DNA of 64,000 nucleotides, taken from contig NW_015961965.1 in assembly GCF_000497045.1 (NCBI RefSeq), positions 4,779-68,778 of the forward strand. The letters run 5' to 3'. The notes under the pieces are model-generated. The model did not search any database. It was not told the origin of the DNA and saw only the letters and a program-made list of their open reading frames with translations. The DNA is from Kalmanozyma brasiliensis GHG001 (lineage: Eukaryota > Basidiomycota > Ustilaginomycetes > Ustilaginales). The translations under genes were made by a program, and so were the position numbers. Below are positions 1-8,994 of this stretch, in pieces. The first letter of the stretch is position 1. Each line of letters begins with the position of its first letter.

Positions 1-799
1 TTGTGTGACTGTGTGACTGTAGAGGGTGAAATGAAGTGATCGCTGATGGCGAAGACAGCGTTAGATACGTGATATGTAAAGTAGAGTGGATGAGGCCCAG
101 CCTCATCCTACTCGAGCGAGCGTGATGTATATAAAGAGACCTCTGGCCCTGCCTGGTTCTCCTGCCGGCACAGCTAGCCTAAGCCGGCCCATTGTCTACC
201 TGCACGACCTGCGTGTGTGCCTGGTCTCGCCCCCATCTGGCCCTGGAGGCCATCCTGCCGTCTGAGGTGGTGGCCGTGCCCTGTGTTGCCCCTGCTGATC
301 ACTTGCGAAGCTTCCCGGAGTGATCTTTGATAGCGGCTAGCCATCCCTCGAGAAGCTAGCTCGAGTTCGGCCCGAGCCGGGCTTGCATTGCCGAACTCAC
401 GACTTCGGCAATGACCTATGCCTCTCGAGCGAACCCATAACACTCAGGAGGTTCATGAGGTTGAGCCAAGGTTGAGGAGGTTGAGGACCCTGAATCTGAG
501 GTTCCTGAGGTTGCAACGTTGGATGATGGCGTACAGCCTCCGATGTTCAATCTAAACCTCTTTGGCTAGTGAATCCTGTCCACATGGACCCCAATGCAGG
601 TCCTCACACCATCTGCAGCCTGATCAATGAGTAGTTTCAACATCCAACCTTGAAACTTTGACGGCCCAGAAAGTTACGTTAATTGGTAAACTTTACCGTT
701 GAACGTAACTCAAATGGTAGCAAATGGACCCAATGAAGTTCCCAGATGGTGAAAGTTGCATATTTGTTTTTGCCTCGGACCAGACAGTCATATAACCCT

Positions 800-1061
800 G
801 AGACTCTGTTGACATCCTCTCCTATCATCTCTCTCCATATCCCATTAATGGTCCAACACCATTGGAGGTGATCAGAAAACTTTTTTTTCTTCCCTTCGTG
901 ATCAGCCAGACACGCCTTTGACGGCCCATATCTCTGTCAGCGCGGTACGCGGTACCGCAGGATTTTGTATACAGCTTCCTTTGGGGTATGCCTACATATC
1001 TCATTAGTACAGATTTGCCGTTAAATCCAGTGTTGCCGGGAGTACCTGTGTAACCCTAACC
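800..1061 (+). repeat. Subtelomeric direct repeat, copy 1
   Basis: This 262-bp block recurs at 1489-1750 with a constant 689-bp offset, no indels and only about seven or eight substitutions. It contains a T8 run, a perfect 7-bp-arm inverted repeat (GCGGTAC-GCG-GTACCGC, 942-958), and ends in GTGTAACCCTAACC, running straight into a telomere-word tract. The near identity implies recent duplication or ongoing gene conversion. It has no coding potential that I can see. Confidence 0.9.
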
Positions 1062-1074
1062 CTAACCCTAACCC
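1051..1074 (+). repeat. Telomere-type (TAACCC)4 tract
   Basis: Four perfect TAACCC units (1051-1074) match the TTAGGG telomere sequence used by many fungi. The C-rich strand reads left to right, as expected for a left chromosome end, but the tract is internal in this window. It abuts the end of repeat copy 1. A shorter version (TAACCCTAACC, 1740-1750) ends copy 2. Confidence 0.9.
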
Positions 1075-1480
1075 CTTTTCACCTTGGGTTACCCCCGGTA
1101 GCCCAAGGTTTTTCCTCACAATGAAGTCCCCTTTGCCTCAGTTCACAGTACTTGACCTGCCTTGTACCTAGGTTGAGCATAGACTGATCATAGTTGACCA
1201 AGGTTGGCTGGCTCCAACCCAGGTTGACAGTGCTTGACGGTAGCTTGAGCCCAAGCTGCACCTAGGGTGACCCCAAGTGACAGAACCTGTACCAAGGTTG
1301 CTGGTACTTGGCCCAACTTGTCCAAACTTGACCCAAGTCAACTGCACCTTACCACCCTTGATGGTACCTGCGTTCGGGTGGGACCTATGTTGTACCTAGG
1401 TTCAAGGGTGGGTTCAACCTAGGGCTGAAGGAGCCAATGGGACCACTTTGAACGGCTCCAGAGCCGTGACCAGACGTGTC
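1075..1480. repeat. Degenerate short-word repeat field
   Basis: Between the two direct repeats the sequence is built from variants of CCAAGGTTG, CCTAGGTTGA, AACTTGACC and their complements, spaced irregularly at roughly 10-30 bp. No regular unit length is visible. A related field rich in GAGGTTGAG lies at about 440-530. These look like decayed subtelomeric satellite DNA rather than coding sequence. Confidence 0.5.
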
Positions 1481-1488
1481 AGTGCACT

Positions 1489-1750
1489 GAGACTCTGTCG
1501 ACATCCTCTCCTATCATCTCTCTCCATATCCCATTAATGGTCCAACACCATTGGAGGTGATCAGAAAACTTTTTTTTCTTCCCTGGGTGATCAGCCAGAC
1601 ACGCCTTTGATGGCCCATATCTCCGTCGGCGCGGTACGCGGTACCGCAGGATTTTGTATACAGCTTCCTTTGGGGTAAGCCTACATATCTCATTAGTACA
1701 GATTTGCCGTTAAATCCAGTGTTGCCGGGAGTACCTGTGTAACCCTAACC
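1489..1750 (+). repeat. Subtelomeric direct repeat, copy 2
   Basis: Second copy of the 800-1061 block, about 97% identical and in the same orientation. The internal inverted repeat is conserved (1631-1647). It ends in TAACCCTAACC at 1740-1750, after which sequence unrelated to copy 1 begins. The shared right boundary inside the telomere word suggests that the block and the telomere tract moved together. Confidence 0.9.
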
Positions 1751-2221
1751 GTCCAGCTTTTTCCACCAGCCAAATTTGCTTTTTCACTAAAGATCTTTTT
1801 TGTAAAGCAATGCTAAAGATGTCGTTGACCACCCCTATTGTATGCCCAATGCTGTCATTGCTTGGTTGTTTGCTTGTCTCCAAGTTCTCAGCTTGCATGG
1901 GTTTGCAGGTGCGTGAACCCGGATTTTGTCACATGCGCTAGTCGGCGTTGAGGCTTCGTCTGTGCTACCATCGGCGAATTCTCACCTTTGGCGCCAAGCC
2001 TTGTCCAACACCCTCGCGCCATGGTGCTTGGTAAATCGCCGACTGCGCTTGATGACTTTTTGCGAATGACCTAGGCGGACCGTCAACATAGCTTCACCTC
2101 TCACCACCACCATCACCTTTTCACATCGTGTTGCTGGCAATTGGACGTCAAAAGCAGCTGCTTGCTGCGCCATCCTCACGTTCGACCATCTATCGCTAGC
2201 GCGAAGGAAACTCGCAGCAAG

Positions 2222-3898
2222 ATGGAAGCTTTAGCTCTTGCGTACACAGCACCGTCCATAGTGAACGTCGTGGTCCTGGGCACCTACCTCTTGCTTCTAA
2301 CAATCTTCTACCATGCATTCCAACGGATCTTCTCGGCAGGCATTTTGGGTCCTCTCGTTCTCGGAGCCGTATACGCCCGACCGCTCGGAGACATCCTACC
2401 GCAGGATGTGCAATCGGCTGTGCTCGCGATAGGCTATCTCGGATTGATCCTGCTCATCGTTCAGGGCGGTCTCGAAGCGCGAATGGACATCATGTCGAGT
2501 CCGAAGAACCTGCTCGTATCTATTCTGGTCGGCGGAACTGGTATCCTGCTACCGATCGGCATCAGCATGGCACTTTTGCCATGGGGTTTCGGCTTTGGCT
2601 TTCTCGAAAGCTTCGCCGTCGGCGCAGCCTTGGGATCCACCAGCCTGGGCACGACATTCGCCGTCCTGAGCTCCTTTAGCGGCTCGCAGAACGGGTCGGA
2701 CGGCGGATACACCAATGATGCGACGCACAGCATTGCCTCTACTCGCATCGGCACCATCCTGATCGGTTCGGCACTCCTGGACGATATCGTGGGGTTGGTC
2801 ATCACCGGTGTGATCGCATCCCTCGGTCCCTCTTCAGGATCCGAACAAGGCGGATCCATCTCCATCGCACCTTGGACAATCGCTCGTCCCATCGTGGCCT
2901 CTTTCCTCTTGATCGTGGTCTCCTGCCTCCTTTCACGCTACGCGCTCCGACCCATCACCCGGCTGGCGGCGCTTCGATACCAACGATCGCGCGAAGCTCG
3001 TCTCGATGTTGAAGAAGGAAGTTCCGCCCCTGGCTCGAAGTTCGGAAAATCGATGAGACACCTTCTAGCCGATGCCGGCTCGCAACAGCTCCTCGCCGCA
3101 ACGCTTCTTATCATCACGGTGCTTGCCTACTCGGTGATAAGCGAGGAGATCAAATCTTCGCTCCTCATCGGCGCCTTTTGCGCCGGAGCCATGATGAAGT
3201 ATGTCTACGGCACTTTCTTGGACACCGCTTCTCCGCCGCCCAACTCGACTTCCAGCACCATCCTTCGATTGTGGTCGCCAGAACACCTGCTTTCGACCCA
3301 AACGGCGCTCGGCGTCGTGCAGGAGACCATCCTCATGCCGTTCTTCTTCTCAAGCATCGGGTCGGCTATTCCCGTCAAGTCGATGTTTGAAGGCAAGACC
3401 GTGTGGCGAGGTGTCATCTTTGCGGGTCTCATGGCGTTTGCGAAGGTCTGCGCGGGGGGTTGGATCTATGTTGCCGATTGGCTGGAGCAAAAGATGGAGG
3501 ACAGGGCCGGGAGGGCCGATAGGCGCAAGCAGAAGCAGCTGGCCGACACTCGACAGGCCGTCACCCAGGATGGTTCGATCGAGATGCAGGGCGAAGCGTC
3601 GAACGAGGAGGGATCCATTATCCGTGCAGCGGAGGCCGCAGCGCCGAAACAGCCCGTCTGGCCCGCAGCACTGTTCCTCGGCACAGCGCTCATGTCGCGC
3701 GGCGAGATTGGTTTCCTCATCATCAACCTCGCCAGCCAGGAGGGCCTCGTCAACGAGCAGGCCTTCAACGTCGCCACCTGGGCCATCGTCCTCAACACTC
3801 TCGCTGGGCCCATGTCGATTGGCATCTTGATGCGCACACAGCACGGGCAAGACATCATCAGGCGCAGCCCAAATGGCAGGAAATATCGATGGAGGTGA
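2222..3898 (+). CDS. Monovalent cation/proton antiporter (CPA2-type)
   Basis: A 558-residue polytopic membrane protein of the Na+/H+ exchanger superfamily, expected to swap K+ or Na+ for H+ across a plasma or endomembrane. The open frame extends upstream to 2141 but only through a TTG; the first ATG is at 2222 and places a hydrophobic helix at the N-terminus. About 11-12 hydrophobic segments are visible. The motif SALLDDIVGLVI near residue 186 carries the Asp-Asp pair typical of electrogenic CPA2 exchangers. A charged cytosolic loop around residues 420-480 (Arg/Lys/Gln/Glu-rich) splits the last helices. No intron is needed. Ion specificity and membrane location cannot be read from the sequence. 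It is the first gene inward of the subtelomeric repeats. Confidence 0.85.
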   Translation: MEALALAYTAPSIVNVVVLGTYLLLLTIFYHAFQRIFSAGILGPLVLGAVYARPLGDILPQDVQSAVLAIGYLGLILLIVQGGLEARMDIMSSPKNLLVSILVGGTGILLPIGISMALLPWGFGFGFLESFAVGAALGSTSLGTTFAVLSSFSGSQNGSDGGYTNDATHSIASTRIGTILIGSALLDDIVGLVITGVIASLGPSSGSEQGGSISIAPWTIARPIVASFLLIVVSCLLSRYALRPITRLAALRYQRSREARLDVEEGSSAPGSKFGKSMRHLLADAGSQQLLAATLLIITVLAYSVISEEIKSSLLIGAFCAGAMMKYVYGTFLDTASPPPNSTSSTILRLWSPEHLLSTQTALGVVQETILMPFFFSSIGSAIPVKSMFEGKTVWRGVIFAGLMAFAKVCAGGWIYVADWLEQKMEDRAGRADRRKQKQLADTRQAVTQDGSIEMQGEASNEEGSIIRAAEAAAPKQPVWPAALFLGTALMSRGEIGFLIINLASQEGLVNEQAFNVATWAIVLNTLAGPMSIGILMRTQHGQDIIRRSPNGRKYRWR

Positions 3899-4038
3899 AG
3901 ACTCTCAGCTCGAAAACTCGACGAAGACGAAGGCTTCAGACATGGACATGATCATTTGCATTGCAATCCAGACAATTGTAGACAGAACGAGACTTTATGC
4001 GTGGTTCAGGACTGTGTCTGAGGGTCAGGCGAGTGGAA

Positions 4039-7000
4039 TCAGGAGCTGCCGGGGGTGTACACGTTGGTCTTGAGACCCATGCCGCCGCTCTTGTTGCTCT
4101 CCTCAAACGATTTGAGCAGTGTCGAGAGCTCCTTGCCGCTGCCGGTGCGTCGCATCTTGGGCGTCAGAGGCTTGGCCGGCGCGTGGAACTTGCTCAGGGC
4201 GGGAGCGTCCGACGAGTGCTGCTGCTGCATGCCCGCCTGACCGCGCAGGCGAGCCTCCTCGATCGTCATCTGAGGGAACGACGACTCGCGACCTGACGAG
4301 CTCGAAGCGGCTTGCTTTTCCTTCTGCGCTTCTTGCTTGACGCCCTTGTTTGTGGCTTCGGTGGCTGCCTTGTCGTCAGTGCCGAGCGCTTTCTGAGCAA
4401 TCTTGGCGGGGATACTCGCGGCTTTGGACTCGGCCTCTCCACCAAGAGCTCGGCTCTCTTCCCCTGAAGCTCGACCTTCGAGATCCCAGTCCTCCTCGCC
4501 AGATGGCAAGGCTGCTGCATCAGCGTCGTCGGAATCATCTGCTTCGACGTCACCATCCGACTGCTGGTGTGGCAAAGTGGCGATCTCGTTGATCCCGCCA
4601 TCGACCGTGTTTGACGACGTGCTGGGCGTCATCGTCTCTTTGCCCTTGGCGCTGGAGGATGCAGGCGCCTTGCCCGAAGCTTCGCCAGTTGCAGGATCGG
4701 CCTTGTCGCCCTCCGAGGTCTGCATCGTCGCGCTGGTCATCTCTTTCTTGACGGCCGACTCGGCACGCGCGGAGGTTGATGCCGAGCGAGACTTGCCTCT
4801 CTTGTCGAGGGCGGTACGCACAAAGTGCCTAGCACTCTGCAGCGCCTTTCGGCTGGCATCGAGGAACAGGAACGCCTGGAAGACGTGGACACAGTCCTCG
4901 TACAGCTCGTGGCGCACTGCGACTCCTGACAAAGAGGCCTTGTGAGCGAGCAGGGTCACCTCATCGCGCAGCACCTCGGCATCACCGCACTGAATGAGCA
5001 GAGGAGGCAGGCCGTGCATGTCTCCGAACAGCGGAGACGCGTACGGATGTGTGAGATACTTGTCGATGTTTTCTCCAAGGTAAGCCCAGACGGGGTTCAT
5101 GTGATCACCCGACTTGGGCATGGGCAGATAGTCGAACTCGGCGTTGGTGTCCCAAGAATCGCAAGACATGGTGAGATCGACCCAGGGGCTAAAGAGCATG
5201 GCACCACTCGGAAGCTCGTACTTGTTGTCTCGGAGGTAGTACATCAGCGCTAGCGCCAACCCACCACCAGCACTGTCGGCACCGAGCACGATGTTGCTAG
5301 GCGGAATTCCAAGGTCCTCGGTGAGACGGAAGTAGGATGCGACGCAGTCGTGGAGTGCACCTGGAAATTTGGTGTCGGGAGCAAGACGGTAGTTGATGCC
5401 AAAGACGCGGCACTCGGTGTACTTGGACAGCGAGATGGTGAGCGGTCGATGGGTTGCAGCCGACATGACGAAGTAGGCGCCGCCGTGGATGTAGAGGATG
5501 ACGCGCTCCTTGTTCTTCTGCTTGCCGCTGCGCCACTCTGCCTGGAGTCGGCGCCAGGTCTGTTTGCCTACGACCCATTCTGCACTGATCTCTCGCTTGC
5601 CATCCTCGGCCGCATCCGCCTCGGCGAGGAAGCCACGCAGCCCACGCTTCTTGACGCGGAACGTCACAGGAGTAATGAGACCGTCCTTTGGAGTTGGAAG
5701 GAAGGCACCGAGGTCGAAGAAGCCCTGCAGTCCCTGAATTGAGGCGAACTCAGAGAAGCTGGCAATGTCGCGCAAGACACGAGTGAAGACGGTCGTCTCG
5801 ATACCCCACGACTTCTTGGCTGGACCGTAGATGGCGTGCGATGCAACGGCGGTACCGATGGTAACACCTTGTTGGACCAGGAAAGGCAGGTAGCGCCAAG
5901 CGTTGGTGAAGGTGATCTTGGTGGGCTGCGTCCTCTCGGCGGCGGGGTTGAGACGTGCGGAGGCAGGAACGTCGGTCTTCTTGTACTGGTCCAGAAGCGA
6001 ATTCAGTGTCTTTGTCGACTCGTTGTCCTTTTTGTTGACATTACGGCTAGCACGACGAGGCTGATTGGCAGTAGCGGTGGGCGGCGGGGCATTAGGACGG
6101 ACGGTGGCCTCGGAGTCGGCTGTCGATGCGGCGGAAGGGCTTTCCTCTCCGGCAGCAAGAACGTCTCCATCGCCCTTCTTGCCAGATCCTTGAGCCGATG
6201 AAGACTCAGCACCGCGATCAATGGTGGAGGCAGCGGCCTCTGCCACTGCTGCGGTACCAGACTGGCCGCCTTGGCCGGCGTTGGATGACGACGAGGATTT
6301 GGAGTCGTTTTCGGGCATGAGCACCATCATGACGGTCAAGTCCAGCGCCATGGCGGAATCTTGACGCGTCTTTGAGCGTTGCTTCTCGTTGTCCACGTCC
6401 ATGTCCGCAGGCTCTGTCGACATGATGACAGGGTCGTAGGATCCTGGAGGTGCCGAGACGCTGTGACCGCCATCGATCGGATCCGGCAAGAGCGAGTCGC
6501 CGCGCTTGTACGACTGAAGATAGCTTGCGATGCTGAGGAGGGACTGCTGCTTCTGAGGGAGTGCGTCGCCATTCTGCTGGCGAAGTGCGTGGAGACGCTG
6601 CAAATGGTTGATGGCCTCGACCGCCGTGACAGCTTTGCGGAGTTTTCGCATGGCAGTGAGATTGCGAAGTGTGCGGTCTTTGAGGCAGGCGCCCTTTGCA
6701 CTCTCCTCGTGCAGTGGCGGCAGGTTAGCGAGCCACGGGTGAGCAAGCGCCTCGCGTGCGGTCATTCGCTCCTCTGCGGAACAGAGACAGCGGAGGATGA
6801 AGTCCTTGGCGGTGTCCGACACCTCGGACCAGTACTCTGGCTCGAATTGCACCTCCATCTTGATGATCTGTTTGAACAGAGAGGGCTGGTCTTCGCCGTA
6901 GAAAGGAGTGTAGCCGCCGAGAAGAGCGTACGCAATGACACCACTGGACCAAATATCAACGGCAGCGTTGTAGCCCTTGCCGAGCAGGACCTCTGGAGAG

Positions 7001-8145
7001 ACGTACTGGGGCGATCCGCAAGCCGTCATGAGAAGACCCTCGTCCGGGATGAAGCGTGAGAGACCAAAGTCGGAGATGACGATGCCGCTTGGATCCGTCT
7101 TGTCGCGTAGGAGGATGTTCTCGGGTTTCAAGTCGCGATGGATGATGTCGTGCTCATGGAGGTACGCAACGCCTTCGAGGATCTGCTTCATGATGTGACG
7201 GGCGTCGAGCTCGTTGTAGTGCACCTTTTCGACGAGTCGGTCGAAGAGCTCGCCGCCTTTGCATAGGTCCGTGACGATAAAGACGCCTTCTCTGGTCTCG
7301 TAGAGGTCCCACATCTTGATGATGTTGGGATGCTCTACCTTGCCGAGGATGGTGATCTCTTCCTTGAGCATTTTCTCGTTGCTGTCCTTCAATGGCTTCT
7401 TTGCGATGATCTTGAGTGCGCGTTGCTCGCCGGTAACTTTGTCGACGACGGCTTTGACCACGGCAAAGGAGCCTTGACCAAGCACTGTGGGCAGCACGTC
7501 GTACTTTTTGGAGAGCTGTACCGGGAGGAGAGGAGTGCCGTCCTTCTCGGTCTCCTTAAACCAGGAGCGGAAGGCGTGGTGAAGATGAGAGCCGACCATT
7601 CTGACGTGATCTCGCTTCGATGAGGTGGAGCAATCAAGGGAGCCGGTGATGAGACCTGCAGCGTGGGTGCCGATGCGTTCTAGCTTCTGAGGCGGTCGGG
7701 ATGAAGCGGGTGTCGGATCAGCGCTCTCGGTGCGAAAGTTTTTGCCTTTGATGCTCTTGCGCTGAAAGAGAGCAGTGAGACGTTGTTTCGGGTGAACTGA
7801 TGACTCGGACTCGTTGGGAGACTCGGATGAGGATGCAGTAGCTGCGAGTCTGTTGGCACGACGTGGCGAAGTGCGATGCTGAAGATGCGCTGCCAAAGAT
7901 TGGTGGATGCCTCGTAGGGAGAGTGGAGAGGTAGGCGCGCCTTGAGTTGGCTGACGCTGATGCTCGACGTTGGCTTCGTCTTGAAGTGGCGGAGAAGCCG
8001 AGGTCGGATGAGAAACCGGTTGCTGCTGTTCGCAAGAGGAGGATTGAGCAGCGTTCCGAGTGGGTGCGGCTGAGTTGGCGGAAGGAGGGGCGTTGGCGGA
8101 GGGAGTGATGGTACAGTGAGAAGATGTGTCAGAGCTATCGGCCAT
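4039..8145 (-). CDS. CaMK-like kinase fused to HSL-type esterase
   Basis: One uninterrupted ORF of 1368 codons from the first ATG at 8145 (the frame extends to a TTG at 8229). Residues 1-195 are disordered and Ser-rich. A complete Ser/Thr kinase follows at about 210-472: glycine loop LGQGSFAVVK (~218), ALKIIAKK lysine, HRDLKPEN (~335), DFG (~358), SPE (~381), HPWL at the end. A basic amphipathic stretch at ~490-515 may be autoinhibitory or calmodulin-binding. After a linker of about 250 residues comes an alpha/beta-hydrolase of the hormone-sensitive lipase/steryl deacetylase type (~765-1105): oxyanion motif HGG (~885), nucleophile GADSAGG (~953), acid in GDAEVLRDE (~1053) and His in HVFQ (~1086). 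The tail to 1368 is acidic and Ser-rich. Both catalytic sets look intact. The domain calls are secure; that one polypeptide is made is inferred from the open frame. Confidence 0.85.
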   Translation of the reverse strand: MADSSDTSSHCTITPSANAPPSANSAAPTRNAAQSSSCEQQQPVSHPTSASPPLQDEANVEHQRQPTQGAPTSPLSLRGIHQSLAAHLQHRTSPRRANRLAATASSSESPNESESSVHPKQRLTALFQRKSIKGKNFRTESADPTPASSRPPQKLERIGTHAAGLITGSLDCSTSSKRDHVRMVGSHLHHAFRSWFKETEKDGTPLLPVQLSKKYDVLPTVLGQGSFAVVKAVVDKVTGEQRALKIIAKKPLKDSNEKMLKEEITILGKVEHPNIIKMWDLYETREGVFIVTDLCKGGELFDRLVEKVHYNELDARHIMKQILEGVAYLHEHDIIHRDLKPENILLRDKTDPSGIVISDFGLSRFIPDEGLLMTACGSPQYVSPEVLLGKGYNAAVDIWSSGVIAYALLGGYTPFYGEDQPSLFKQIIKMEVQFEPEYWSEVSDTAKDFILRCLCSAEERMTAREALAHPWLANLPPLHEESAKGACLKDRTLRNLTAMRKLRKAVTAVEAINHLQRLHALRQQNGDALPQKQQSLLSIASYLQSYKRGDSLLPDPIDGGHSVSAPPGSYDPVIMSTEPADMDVDNEKQRSKTRQDSAMALDLTVMMVLMPENDSKSSSSSNAGQGGQSGTAAVAEAAASTIDRGAESSSAQGSGKKGDGDVLAAGEESPSAASTADSEATVRPNAPPPTATANQPRRASRNVNKKDNESTKTLNSLLDQYKKTDVPASARLNPAAERTQPTKITFTNAWRYLPFLVQQGVTIGTAVASHAIYGPAKKSWGIETTVFTRVLRDIASFSEFASIQGLQGFFDLGAFLPTPKDGLITPVTFRVKKRGLRGFLAEADAAEDGKREISAEWVVGKQTWRRLQAEWRSGKQKNKERVILYIHGGAYFVMSAATHRPLTISLSKYTECRVFGINYRLAPDTKFPGALHDCVASYFRLTEDLGIPPSNIVLGADSAGGGLALALMYYLRDNKYELPSGAMLFSPWVDLTMSCDSWDTNAEFDYLPMPKSGDHMNPVWAYLGENIDKYLTHPYASPLFGDMHGLPPLLIQCGDAEVLRDEVTLLAHKASLSGVAVRHELYEDCVHVFQAFLFLDASRKALQSARHFVRTALDKRGKSRSASTSARAESAVKKEMTSATMQTSEGDKADPATGEASGKAPASSSAKGKETMTPSTSSNTVDGGINEIATLPHQQSDGDVEADDSDDADAAALPSGEEDWDLEGRASGEESRALGGEAESKAASIPAKIAQKALGTDDKAATEATNKGVKQEAQKEKQAASSSSGRESSFPQMTIEEARLRGQAGMQQQHSSDAPALSKFHAPAKPLTPKMRRTGSGKELSTLLKSFEESNKSGGMGLKTNVYTPGSS

Positions 8146-8994
8146 ACTCCGATGGATGCTGATCGTAGGTAAGTGAGAGAAGTGGAGTGTGATAGGCGAA
8201 GGGCAATCGTGAATAGACACTGATTGCAAAAAGTGAGCGACAAGCGAGGTGAGCGGAGCGCGATATGGCGGTGTGCAATCGAGTTGGGTTGGATGTCACC
8301 GACCGAGGTGACCACCGACTCCGCAAGCAAGCAACACTCTAGGCTCAGCTGTTGCGTGGAGGTTCCTTTTGCGCAAATGCGCGCGGGCGTGACGAGAGAC
8401 TGATGCTGTGTTGGATTTGGCTCACGGCGGTGTGAAAGCAGACACACAAACGCATGCATGCACGTCAGTCAGATCGGCGCTCGCGCCTCTCTCTCTCTGC
8501 TTTCCCGCCTCTGCCACCTCGCTCAGCCCTTTCACATCGCGTCTTCTTCGGTTCTCTGCTCCACACACGCACAGAGGCTGACGGCTTTCTCGTTTCAGGA
8601 CACGCCCATCGGTCTGGCCTTTGTCTCCCAAAAAAAGCGCTTGACAAGGCTTCGGCCGTCAGTCCGAACTCGTACCTCTCAGGCTTGGGCGAATCTCGAC
8701 CCTGAAGAAGCTCGGCCCCTTCGAATCCCAAGGGTTCAGGCTCTTACAGAACGGATGGATCGACGCTCGCTTCTGCCACGTGCTGTCGAATGTGCCGGTG
8801 ACAGGCGCACATGTCGAATACGTGGACGTCTCCAGACCAACAATGCATCGGACAAGTGACCACAGGCGGCCATTATGAAGAGTCAGCATCAACTGTTCCA
8901 TGTATACTATCGTCGATTTCGTGTTCCTTTATCGTTCGTGTTCGGTCATCGTTCGTGAAAGAGAAAGCATTCCAACACCACCACGCCTTGACGT
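8146..8994. other. Intergenic region, promoter side of the kinase-esterase
   Basis: About 850 bp between the 5' end of the kinase-esterase gene and the 3' end of the next minus-strand gene. It must hold the kinase promoter and leader and the neighbour's 3' UTR. Pyrimidine-rich runs occur around 8480-8530 on the plus strand. No further gene or RNA is supported. Confidence 0.5.

Larger units (their letters stand above)
1..2221. other. Subtelomeric gene-free region
   Basis: I see no convincing gene in the first 2.2 kb. The ORFs here are short, mostly begin at non-ATG codons and resemble nothing I recognise. The region holds a duplicated 262-bp block, telomere words, and fields of short degenerate words rich in GAGGTTGAG (about 440-530) and CAAGGTTG/CTAGGTTGA (about 1080-1420). 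A TATATAAA motif sits at about 128-135 without an obvious downstream gene, so it may be chance or the relic of a mobile element. The telomere words support a subtelomeric origin, but the window need not begin at the physical chromosome end. Confidence 0.7.

Noticed and set aside
174..443. 89-codon minus-strand frame near the left end
   Set aside because: It starts at a GTG, has no recognisable domain and lies in repeat-like subtelomeric DNA.
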